From Typhlomys cinereus (lineage: Eukaryota; Chordata; Mammalia; Rodentia; Platacanthomyidae): a stretch of DNA of 64,000 nt. Location: NCBI GenBank assembly GCA_023101885.1, contig JALPQD010000247.1, forward strand, positions 558,001-622,000, written 5' to 3'. The notes under the pieces were generated by a model. It had not been told where the DNA came from. It did no database searches and saw nothing but the letters and a program-made list of their open reading frames with translations. Of the stretch, positions 22,141-33,288 are shown piece by piece. Both the position numbers and the translations under genes were made by a program. Positions within the stretch are counted from its first letter, which is position 1, and every line of letters begins with the position of its first letter.

Positions 22141-23135
22141 TTAGAAAAAATAAAATCAAGCAATTTATCTTCAAAAAAATTGTAGTAATGACATCTAGAA
22201 ATTGGCAGGACCATTAGGAGTTTGGTAATTTCTAAGAGAAGTTGAGATTGACAGTGGAATACAGAGGAATGAGGAGGAATAAACTTCCACAGACAGGAAT
22301 GATCAAGTTGTGTTGAAGCTATCACCATGCAAAAAGGGAAGCATTAAAAACTGGAATTTTTAGTATTGGGATACTGAGTGTTTTAGCAGACTCTGGGAAA
22401 TGTGGTCTAAATTTTAAACAATAGATTTAATTGGGTGACAAAAGTAAAGTAGGTAGATGGAGGCTTACAAAATGGGATGAAAAGGTGAAGGGAAAGAAAC
22501 GAGGAAAAAAAGAAGAAGGAGGAGGAAGAAGTAGGGGAAGTGGAGTTAGAGGTTTACTAATGAGGAGGTCAAGGAGATCAATGAGAAAAAATTGACTTTC
22601 CAGGAAGGACCAGTTACCAAGACTTGTCAGATAGAAGCAGTCATGCCCAACCAGTGGCACATAGGTTTTGTGGCATTCCAGCACAACTGAATTGGCTATA
22701 CACACATGTGAACCACAAAGTTAAAAGGTTGTCTAACTATGACTGTGAATAAAGTATAAAGAGAAGCACCATTGCTTACTTTGCATGGGGTCTTGCTAGG
22801 AAGAACCTTTAAATTCATGGATGACTATTTGAATCTAACAGGACTGGAAAGTGGAGGCATTAATGATTTCTGAAAAAGACAATGTGAAGGATACTGCTCA
22901 GAATGCAGAGTGAAGATCATCATGTTAGCTGATCATTATAGACTGATCATTGATGTAAGATCTAAATGTATCTTAAATAAATCCCCAAAAGTCTCATTAA
23001 GCTATTTCCATTGATTAAGATTGTATTGAATCTTGCATACTTATTGCTTTCTTTTGTTTATTTACAATGCAATTTTTAACAATATTTTCAAGGTTGCAGC
23101 TGTAAAAAGTATGAGATTACATTAGAAATAATCTG
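22141..23135. other. Single-copy DNA, no gene seen
   Basis: AT-rich sequence without a repeat family I recognise. A purine-rich stretch (GGGAAAGAAACGAGGAAAAAAAGAAGAAGG) lies near 22,490-22,540. Open frames are short and featureless. Confidence 0.55.
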
Positions 23136-23909
23136 CCCAGGTGAGTCCGGCCACCCAACCGTGCCCCCTTCTTTCAGCCGCACCCAAGTCGCCTCCTGCT
23201 TCCCCTAGGCCCCGCCCTGGTCCCCAGCCCCTTTCTTCTTAAGGCCCGTGCATCTGCCAGACAGGACATGCTTACATTCCTCCATCCCTGGAGCTTGAGT
23301 GGGCCCTAAGCCAAGTCCCAGGTCCCAGGTGAAGAATTCTGCCATCAATAACAGACCCTCTGGCCTCTCCAGCCCACCGGGGACCTATGCACGTGGTCCA
23401 GGGAAGAAACACTACTACTCAGAATTCAACAGAATCCAAAGGAAACTCAAGCAAAACACTAAGGGACAAAGGTCATTCATCTGGAGTCCTCCATAATCAT
23501 CCAATCACGTGGGAGAGATTCTTCACATGCAGCCCAAAGATAAGTAAACCTCCTTTTTTTCACCTTACTGATCCATTCTAGTATCAATTGCTGTAGATCA
23601 ACTTCTCCATGCAGCCACCCCAAAAACATATACAATTCCAGGGAGTACACCATTCACCCTCACATATCACCAGGATACTAAATCGCAAAAGTGCACTACC
23701 ATACTAATATTCAACCCTTGTCTACTTAACCTGATTTAACTGATGTACTAACAGCCTAATAGCCTCATCTAGGAAATTACAATAACAATAGACAAACATA
23801 ACCAATCCAAGGTAAGCACTATTAATAACTGGCAAGGGTAATAATACCCACTAAATCAGTTCAGTGAAAAACACACAGAAACTGAAAGGTCCTAAGAAAC
23901 AAAACAACA
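23136..23909 (+). promoter_or_regulatory. L1 5' UTR (promoter region)
   Basis: The first 150 bp are GC-rich and pyrimidine-rich (GTGAGTCCGGCCACCCAACCG, CCGCACCCAAGTCGCC, CCCCGCCCTGGTCCCC), in strong contrast with the AT-rich flank, as expected of an internal L1 promoter. Tandem monomers of the mouse type are not visible. The 60 bp immediately before ORF1 are homologous to the antisense copy at 54,650-54,710; the rest is not obviously so. Confidence 0.65.
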
Positions 23910-24970
23910 ATGCCCAAGTCAAAGTGCAGATCAATGAGAAACAAAACCCAAGAAGACCAATCTCCCACAGAAAGAATTAACCCCATAATGGTGGATTTCG
24001 ACCAGAACAAATTCATAGAAAATAGCCAAGAAAACCAAACCCAACACAATAACTTTCAGAGTATGATCATTACCATGATTAATACTATGAAAGAGGCAAT
24101 CCAAGAAGAGTTAAACAACCGAATCAACCACTTGGAACAGGAACACAACAGGCACTTGGAGGAGTTCAGGAAAACAGTTCAAGAAACAAAGATAGGCATA
24201 GAGCAGTTAAAACAGTCTCAGGCAGTTTAAAATTGAACTAAAAGACAAGTTATCTTCAACCCAAAACTCAACAGAGAGTCTTATCAGCAGAACAATGAAG
24301 AAGAAAACAGAATTTCAGATCTTGAAGACAAAGTGGAGAATTAACCAGCTCAATGGAAGAGATTGGTAAAGCCAAAAAGATACTTGAGAGGAACATTCAA
24401 GAGATATGGGACATCCTGAAGAAGCCTAACATGCGCATTCATGGAATACCAGAACAAGAATCCCAAAATAACAAACCTGAGGAAATATTTCAAATAATCA
24501 TAAATGCAAACTTCCCACAACTAAAGAATGAGAGGCCCATCCAAATACAAGAGGCATTTTGCACTCCAAACAGATATGACCAAAATAGAAGATCGCCACG
24601 GCAAATAATAGTCAAAACACTCCACACTCAAGACAAAGAAAAGATGCTGAGAGCTTCAAGAGAAAAAAAGAAAGTCACTTTTAAAGGTAAACCTATTAGA
24701 ATAACAAATGACTACTCACTGGAAACAGTAAAAGCAAGAAGATCTTGGAGAGATGTACTTCAAGTATTAAATGAGCAAAAATGCCAACCCAGACTGGTAT
24801 ACCCAGCGAAACTATTTGTCATGATTGAGGAAGAAAGAAAAGTTTCCCAGCACAAAGACAACTTGAAGGGATACATGTCTACCAAACCAGGCCTCCAAAA
24901 AATGCTAGAAATGATACTCAAGCTTGAAGAAAAGAACAAGCATATCCAGGAGGACAGAAGGAAAGTATAA
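23910..24970 (+). pseudogene. L1 ORF1 (RNA-binding protein) pseudogene
   Basis: ORF1p is the L1 RNA-binding, trimeric nucleic-acid chaperone. The frame opens at ATGCCCAAGTCAAAG and stays open for 106 codons; residues about 45-105 are Glu/Gln/Lys/Leu-rich and suit the coiled coil (NRINHLEQEHNRHLEEF). A two-base loss relative to the copy at 54,340 (CAGGCAGAGCTTAAAAC versus CAGGCAGTTTAAAAT) shifts frame and gives a TAA. The second piece (24,353-24,970, 205 codons) carries the RRM start IHGIPEQE, PRQIIVKTLHTQDKEK, and the C-terminal-domain signature YPAKLF. Start chosen because the same ATG context is present in the antisense copy. Confidence 0.9.
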
Positions 24971-25026
24971 TACCACCAGAACAGAAATATCAAACAATAC
25001 ACTTACAAAATCCACTAAACATAAAA

Positions 25027-28000
25027 AAGTCCAGAATTAAACATAATTTCTCCATTACAACATTAAATGTCAATGTTATTAATTCACAGATTAAGAGACA
25101 CAGATTACAAACTTGGATTAAAAACCACAATCCAACAATCTGCTGCCTTCAGGAAACTCATCTCACCACAAAAGATAGGCACATCCTAAAAATGAGAGGC
25201 TGGTACAAAATTTTGCAAGCTAATGGAACCAGGAGACAGACAGGGGTAGCAATTATGCTTTCACACAAGGTGGACTTCAAACCAAAGAAAATCAATAGAG
25301 ACACAGATGGATACTACATTTTAGTCACAGGTACAATTCACAAGGAAGATTTCACAATACTGAACATATATGCACCCAATACGGGCGACTCCACATTCAT
25401 TAAGAAAACCGCACAGTGTCTAAAGCAAGAAATCAAACCCCAAATGATAATTCTTGGGGATTTCAACACCGCCCTCTCAACATGGGATAGATCAAAAGGT
25501 CAAAAGCTTAACAGAGACACTTTGGAACTTAAACAAACCCATAAATAAATGGACCTTACAGATCTCTATTGAACTTTTCATTCATGCAGCAAAGAATACA
25601 CCTTTTTCTCAGCAGCACATGGAACGTTCTCCAAAATAGATCACATATTGGGCGACAAAATGAATCTACACATATACAGGAAAGTTGAAATTCTAACCTG
25701 TGCCCTATCAGACCACCAAGGCCTAAAGCTGTACATACACAATACAACAAACATCAGAAAATACACTATCTCCTGGAAACTTAACAATATGATGCTGAAT
25801 GAGAACTGGATTCAGGAAGAAATTAAAAAGGAAATTCAAGATTTCCTGAAAGTGAACAATAATGAAAATACAACTTGCCAAAATCTCTGGGATGAAAACT
25901 TTCCTAAGAGGTAAGTTCATAGCTCTTAATGCCTACATCAAAAAAATGGAAACATCAGAAATAAATAACTTAACGATGCAGCTTAAGGCTTTAGAGAAAC
26001 TTCAGCAATCTGATCCCAAAAGTACTAGAAGAGAGGAGATTAGCAAAATAAGGGGAGAAATATCTGAAATCGAGATTAGGAAAACAATAGACAATATCAA
26101 CCAGTCAAAAAGCTGGTTCTTTGAAAAAATCAGTAAGATTGTTACACCTCTAGCTAAATTAACCAAAAGAAAGAGAGAGAAGACCCAAATTAACAAAATT
26201 AGAAATGAAAATGGTGTTATCACTACTGATACCCAAGAAATCCAGAGAATTATATCATGATATTTCAAAAACTTATACTCTGTGAAGTTTGACAACATAA
26301 AAGAGATGGAGGAATTTCTAAGTAAACACAACTTATCTAAATTGAATCAGGATGTTGTGAATTACTAAAATAGTCCTATAACATATGAAGAAATTGAAGA
26401 AGTAATCTCGAATCTTCCCACCAAAAAATGTCCTGGACCAGATGGATTCAGAACAGACTTCTACCAGACATTTAAGGAGATAATAACACCAATACTCTTT
26501 AAATTTTTCCATCAAATAGCAAAGGAAGGAACACTAGAAAATTCCTTCTATGAAGCTAATATCGTCTTAATTCCAAAACCTAATAAAGATTCACTTAGAA
26601 AGAAAACTGTAGGCCAATCTCTCTGATGAACACAGATGCCAAGATTCTTAACAAAGTCTTAACAAATTGGATTCAAAAACATATAAAAAAGATCATTCAC
26701 GGGGACCAAGTAGGCTTTATCCCAGGCACACAAGGTTGATTCAACATATGCAAATCAATAAATGTAATTCATCATATAAACCACTCCAATGTACAAGACC
26801 ACATGATACTCTCAATAGATGCAGAAAAAGCTTTTACCAAGATTCAACAGCCTTTTATGATCAAAACGCTAGAGACAATAGGAATGGAGGAACCTTTATC
26901 AATATAATATAATAAAATATAATAAAAGCTGTATACAACAAGCCCACAGCAAGGATTTTGCTCAATGGGCAAAACTGGAAGCATTCCCATGTTCAAAACC
27001 CTAGAGACAGTGGGAATGGAAGAAACCTTTGTCAATATAATAAAAACTATATGCAATAAATTAACAGTAAGAATTTTACTCAATGGGGAAAAACATGAAG
27101 CATTCCAGCTTTGATCAGGAAATAGACAAGGCTGACCACTTGCACCACTTCTATTCAATATTGTACTTGAAGTCTTAGCTGAAACCATAAGACAAGAAAG
27201 GGGCATAAAAGGGATTCAAATCGACAAGGAAGAAGTCAACTTATCACTATTTGCAGATGACATGATCATATACCTGAGTGACCCCAAAAACTCCACCAGG
27301 AAGCTCCTGGAACTAATACAGGAGTTTAGCAGGGTGTCAGGATGCAAAATAAACATGCAAAAATCAGTGGCCTTCCTATATGCCCAGAATGAAAGAGGTG
27401 AAAAAGCCCTGAGAGAAACCATCCCATTTACTGTAGCCCCTAAAAAATGAAGTACCTTGGTATAAAATTAACCAAGGAAGTAAGAGATCTTTACAATTAA
27501 AACTATAAAACCCTGAAGAAAGAAATTGCAGAAGACACCAGAAGGTGGAAAGACCTCCCATGTTTCTGGATTGGCAGAATCAATGTCATAAAAATGACCA
27601 TCCTACCAAAGGCAATATACAAATTCAATGCTATACCAATCAAAATCCCAAAGCAATTCTTTAAAAAGTTGATCAAACCATCTCAACATTCATATGGAGG
27701 CACAAAAATCCCAGGATAGCAAAGACAATCCTGAGTAACAAAAACACAGCTGTAGGTATCACCATACCAAACCTTAGTCTATATTACAAATCCATAGTTA
27801 TAAAAACAGCCTTTTACTGGCTCTAAAATAGACACGAATATCAATTGATAAGGGTTGAAGACCCAGATCTAAGCCCACACAACTACAGCCATTTGATCTT
27901 TGACAAAGGGGCCCAAAAAATCCAATGGAAAAAGAATAGCATCTTCAACAAATGGTGCTGCAAAACTGGATGTCCACAGGCAGAAGATTAAAACTCGACC

Positions 28001-28970
28001 CATACTTGTCACCATGTATAGGAATTAATTCCAAATGGATCAAGAACCAAAATATAAGGCCATAGACTCTAAAAACCTTAATTGAAATGGTAGGGTACTC
28101 TCTCGAGCTGATTGGACTAGGCCAACAGTTCCTAATCAGAAATCCAGTAGCACAGTCAATAAAACCAGCACTCACCAGATGGGATCATATGAAATTAAAG
28201 AGCTTCTGTTCAAATAAAGAGATTGTAAATAGAGCACAAAGGTAACCTACAGAATGGGAAAAAAATCTTCACTAGCCACATATCTGATAGAGATCTATTA
28301 TCCAGAATGCACAATGAACTTAGAAATCTAAACACCAAGGAAACAAATGGACCAATTAAAAAATAGTCCTCGGAACTTAAAAGAAACTTTACCAGGGAAG
28401 AAATTGAAGGGTCTAACAAATATCTTTAAAAATGCTCAACATCCTTAGCCATCAGAGAAATGCAAATCAAAACCTCCCTGAGATGTCATCTCACCCCAGT
28501 CAGGATGGCAAAAATCCACAATAAAAACAACACTAAATGCTGGAAAGGATGTGGAGAGAAGGGAACTCTCCTACATTGCTGGTGGGAATGCAGCTTTATA
28601 CAATCACTCTGGCGAGCTGTCTGGTGATTCTTAAAAAAGTTAAAGATTGAAATGCCATATAGCCCTGCTGTGCCACTTTTGGGAATAATCCCCCATACAG
28701 TGAAAATTCACCTTGATAGCACAAGCATGTTCATAGCAGCACTGTTTACAATAGCAAAGTCATGGAATCAACCCAAGTGCCCAATTGTTGACGAGTGGAT
28801 AAGGAATATGTGGTACATTTATACAACAGAGTACTACTCAGCCATTAAAAAATGATGAATTAATGAAATTTTCCGGGAAATGAATGGACCTTGAAAAAAT
28901 CATATTGAGTGAAGTATCACAGACACAAAAAATTAAGTGCCGTATGTACTCCCTAATAGGTGGATGCTAG
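25027..28970 (+). pseudogene. L1 ORF2 (endonuclease-reverse transcriptase) pseudogene
   Basis: ORF2p nicks target DNA and reverse transcribes L1 RNA. The expected start codon (ATG in the antisense copy at 53,543) reads AAG at 25,027-25,029. Endonuclease motifs follow: LNVN, CCLQETHL, GVAIML, ILGDFNT. RT-domain pieces include KCPGPDGF (YQTF nearby), and [12 protein letters not shown] with the two catalytic Asp retained near 27,255. The C-terminal Cys-rich part reads [18 protein letters not shown] near 28,540-28,590. The reading frame is broken by numerous stops and frameshifts, and a segment near 26,857-27,110 is partly duplicated. The stop aligned with other copies is TAG at 28,968-28,970. 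Confidence 0.92.
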
Positions 28971-30015
28971 TACCAAACCCACTTAGTGACACACTCAAAG
29001 ATAAATCTCTGTAATACATATAGTAATTGCAAAGATTATCATCAGGGATGGAAGGGGAAGGAGGGTCCTGCCAGAATCTAGGAGAGAGGGGATCATGCTA
29101 CAGCAGAAAAAAATAGGCCACCATCAAGGACTGCAATTAAGTAATCAGATATCTGGTTGGGCTTGCAGACATTCCTTACTGGTCACTTGCATCTGATGGG
29201 ATATGATCTCACCAGAAAGGGAGGGCCTAAATTCTGGCAGATAGAAGGTAACCATCCTGCAAATGGGAGACTGTCACCCCCTCACCACAGTCTCCTACTC
29301 TTATTCCTTCTACCTTCTACTCTTATAATGACTCTATTTTAACAGCCTTTTATCTCTGGCCAAGGGGTGACATCCAATACCCATCAGGATGGAGCCAAGG
29401 GCAGTGCAAGAGTAGCAAAACTGAAAAAAAAAAAGTCAACAAACTGTAATTCAGAAAGTCAGAGACTCTACATCAACCACCTTGAATCAGGCCAGCCTAA
29501 TCTCTCCCCATCCTAAAGCTCAGGGAAATTTGCAGAAGAGGGGGCAGTAAGATTGTAAGAGCCTAAAGATGGGGAGGAACAAAGATATGCAAGATACTCC
29601 ATACAAGATAGGGCCAAAGTATTCATAATAGGAATTTGCATGACCTGTGCAATTACCAACATATCATTGAACTCCCAAAATCTAGCATGGATCACAGGCA
29701 CTATGATCCTTAGAAGCAAGGGATTAACAGCCACAATAGTGTTACTATACTTAAGGGGATCACAAAAAAGAGCTATAGGCAATGCCACTGAGTCCTTACA
29801 CCTCATCATAGAGGAGGACCCAGAGGGAAGTTTGACATGCACAGTGAAGGATGCTCCAGAATGGGGGTGAGGGGGTACTGGGAAAAAGGGAAGGGGGAAA
29901 AGGAAGGGGAAAAGGGTGGAAGGAACAAGAGGGTCCAAGGAGGGATGGAGCCAGGGAGGAAGAGAAATGGGATACTTATCAACTTTATATGAGTGGAAAT
30001 AAGAAATAAAAAAAA
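28971..30015 (+). other. L1 3' UTR
   Basis: The best sense-strand reference in the window for the many 3'-end fragments elsewhere: AAACCCACTTAGTGACACACTC just after the stop, GGAGGGTCCTGCCAGAATC, TAACAGCCTTTTATCTCTGGCC, GGAAATTTGCAGAAGAGGGGG, GTTTGACATGCACAGTGAAGGATGC, a G-rich tract (29,860-29,975), TACTTATCAACTTTATATGAGTGG and an A-rich tail. Confidence 0.9.
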
Positions 30016-30276
30016 GTTGATAACAGAAAAAAATGAGCATCAATGCACAGAAGCAGTAGAAGAGTTCTACTTGGCTCTGAAAACTGACAGAGGAAATATA
30101 AGGATTTCAATAAATTTATTATGGATTGTCTAATATAGACTGCACATTAGGATACACAGTTTCAAAATAAGTATCTCATCAAAATTTAGCTACACTAATC
30201 ATAAATGCATTAATAAGTGAATTTGATTTTTTGTTTCTTTCTAATATTATCATTGGTAAAGAAAGCCAGGTTTCAA

Positions 30277-31065
30277 ATAGATGGTAACCATCCATCAAAT
30301 AGGACATTGACACCCCCTCACTGTGGTGTCCTACTCCTATTCCATCTACCTTTGAGTCTCCTCTTATATTGAGATTTTCATATAAACAGCCTTTTATCTT
30401 TGGTTAAGAGGTGACTTTCAATATCAATCAGGATGGAGCCAAGAGTGGTGCAGGAAGAGCAAAACTGAAAACAACAAGCCATAATTCAGAACACCAAAGA
30501 CCCTACATTAATAACCTGGAACCAGACCAGCCAAATCTCTCCCCATCCTAAAGCTCAGGGAACCTTTCATAAGAGGGAGCTGCAAGATTGGAAGAGCCTA
30601 AATATGGGAAGGATTAATTATATGCAAGACATTCCATACAAGTTAGGACTGCAGTAGCTATAATAAGACTTTGCATGACCTGCACAATGGCTGACATGTC
30701 AAGGAACCCCCAAAGTCTAGCATGGAAAACTGGCAGTAGGATCCTTAGAGGCATGGAATTAACAGTCATAATAGAGTTCCCATTCTAACATGGAGCAGAA
30801 GAAAGTGCTCCTGGCTATGCCACTGAGTCCTCACACCCCACTAGGTTAGAGGACTCAGAGGGAGGTTTGGCATTCATACAAAAGGATGCTCCAGGGGATG
30901 GAAGGAGAGAAGGGAGAGGGAGGGAGAGGAGTGAAAGGAAGAGGAAAAGGGGGGGAGAATGCAAGGGGGGACTGGGGAAGGATGGAGGGAGGGAGAGGAT
31001 GGGGATACTTATTGAACTTGTATGATTGGGAAAAAATAAAATGGGAAAAATGAGAAAAAAAGGAA
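30277..31065 (+). mobile_element. L1 3' end, sense, 5'-truncated
   Basis: L1 3' UTR from TAGATGGTAACCATCCATCAAATAGG to the G-rich tract (30,895-31,000) and GGGGATACTTATTGAACTTGTATGATTGGG plus A-rich tail. This is the TATGATTGGG variant, as at 5,585 and 55,285. The direct repeat AGGTTTCAA at 30,268-30,276 and 31,066-31,074 is the likely TSD. Confidence 0.9.
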
Positions 31066-31074
31066 AGGTTTCAA

Positions 31075-32647
31075 CCTAGTCCTTATTTTCTTTATACTGA
31101 TTTACAATGAGAAATATTGCAGTAATTTTTTTCCTTCAATTTTACACCTTTCTAGTCCTTGTAGAGCAAAGAAGTAAGTACTAAAAATTGGGTTTTATTG
31201 CTTTGTAATCATGGGTAGAAAAAAAGATTTAAGCAACTGATTGGCTAAGTGACTAAAATCAATGATATATAGTTTATTTAATAATGGTTTTTACATTGAT
31301 TTAACAAAAATTTTATGTAAGATAACAATATTTCTCTCATCATTGTAAAAATGATGACTCATATTTTTGAAATGCATCTCTATGCAGCAGTTAGTCAAAT
31401 TAGGTATGTAAAGGAAGGAAATTTGTATGGAAGAAATCTACTGTACAAAATTTCTTTCTGAACATAAAAGCAGGAATTATCAAGGAGGTTTCCCTGATAT
31501 TAATGATTTTATGTTTCTTCTTTTCATCTTACTGTGGTGATGGACTAAATTGCAGATGAAGTTAAGATGAAATGCTCCAACTCTCTGAAATACTAACTGA
31601 TAAATAACAGGTCATAAGCATTACAAGTGCTGTTGTGGAACTTTGTTCCCTAAAATCCTTCCAAGGGAAATGAAGTGGACAAATATATGCTATGCAAATA
31701 AGTGTATGCTAACTGATTCATAATGTTTCACTCAGGTATTAACACTGGTGCAGAAAAGAAAATACTCTTTAAGCTGTATCAACTAAAATCATTAAATATT
31801 AGAAGTCACAGTATGTGTGTTCACATGATTGAAAAAATAATCATAGCATTTTAATCTGCACTCTTCATTATAGAATAGTATTTACTTCTCAAGTGCATCT
31901 TTTAAAGGTAATCTTTTGAAGAGTACTCTTTTAAAAATAAGGAAAAATCAATGATAGGAATCCTGACAGGTTTTCTCTATTTTATGGTGCAATTGCCACT
32001 CAAATTTGCTTTCTTAATCCAATGATGAGCACCAAAATCCATTTGAGGAAATTTTTCCTTTTTTCTCCCTGATTTTATGAGAAGGTAATTCTATAAAAAT
32101 GGAATTTCTGAGACATAGAGTCACAAAATAAATGCATACTTCTTTTAGAAATAAATGTACAAATGAAGACTGGGATAAAAACTAATTATGAAGAAGTACA
32201 TCATAGTTGCTACTTTTCTAAGGGGTTAAACTAACTTTGAAGAGAAAGAGATGTATATAATAAATTAATTATAAATTTTGTGAGGCATTAAAATTAACTC
32301 CTTAATAAATACATAAACTAGATGTCTTAACAGTACAGAGGAGAGCTTAATCTTGATTTATATTGAAGTAAGGGAGTTTTTATATAGGTTAAGTAGATGT
32401 TATTAAAATAGATTTTAATTTTTATGTTGTCTTTAAAAGTATGTTGGTATGTATGATTTTCTTGTAGTAAATGTTTAAAATTATACACACGTATACATCC
32501 AAAAAAACCCCACAATCACACAACACTACAAGTCATCCAGTCACTAATTGAGCCAAGGAAATAAGTAAACTGTTCTTAAAGAAGAAATAAAATGATCCAT
32601 AAGTAGGTTATTTTGTTTTACAAAATGCATGTAAGATGTGTGTGTGT

Positions 32648-32696
<49 letters not shown>

Positions 32697-33010
32697 TTGA
32701 GTATAAGCATGGCCTGGAAGGAAGCATGTGAGGCATAGAGAAGATCCATAAGTGTCAGATCTCATCTTACAACTTACTTGAAACAGGACCTCTTTGCTGT
32801 TTTTCCGCTCGGTAAACCAGACTTTCTGGCCTACAAACTCTCATAGATCCTTCAGTCTCTGGTTCCAAACCTGGCATTCTAGACTCTTGATATCTCACAT
32901 GGCTTTTGAAGTTTCAAACTCAATTTCTCATGCTTTCATTTTATATCAAACATTTTATCTACTTATCCATTTCCTTAACCTTTGTTTTTATTATATGAAA
33001 AATTTTAAAC
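31075..33010. other. Single-copy AT-rich DNA
   Basis: No repeat, exon or RNA gene recognised apart from a (GT)n tract at 32,637-32,693. Open frames are short. Confidence 0.55.
32637..32693. repeat. (GT)n microsatellite
   Basis: Interrupted once by TTAT, then about 24 GT units. It is not attached to a recognisable SINE, unlike most other CA/GT tracts here. Confidence 0.95.
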
Positions 33011-33012
33011 TA

Positions 33013-33230
33013 CTCATATATCTGATAGAGGATTAGTAATCTGAGCATAGGAAGAACATGGAAATTAAATATCAAGAAGGAAAATAATTTAACATGAAAT
33101 GACTTTTGAAACTAAAAGGCATTCAAAATTGTTAACAATAAATAAAATGCAAGTTTATACTGTACTGAGTTTCCATCCTATGCCAGACATAATGGTCATT
33201 ATCAAGCAAACAAATATTGGGGAGAAGGTG
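33013..33230 (+). pseudogene. Ancient L1 ORF2 C-terminal fragment
   Basis: Sense matches to L1 ORF2 late sequence: CATATATCTGATAGAGGATTAGTAATCTGAGCAT..., AATATCAAGAAGGAAAATAATTTAAC, and ATGCCAGACATAATGGTCATTATCAAGCAAACAAATATTGGGGAGAAGGTG. Highly decayed. Confidence 0.65.
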
Positions 33231-33288
33231 GAGAAAGAGACACTGAGTTAGTGAAAGAGAAGAAAGAGGTGACAAATATAGAAAAGAT

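Larger units (their letters stand above)
23136..30015 (+). mobile_element. Near full-length L1, sense, inactive
   Basis: All L1 parts occur in order: a GC-rich 5' UTR (23,136-23,909), ORF1 (23,910-24,970), a short spacer, ORF2 (25,027-28,970), and a 3' UTR with G-rich tract and A-rich tail (28,971-30,015), about 6.9 kb. Both frames are broken, so the copy cannot move itself. I could not identify a TSD with confidence, and the exact 5' edge is an estimate from where the GC-rich block starts. Confidence 0.88.
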
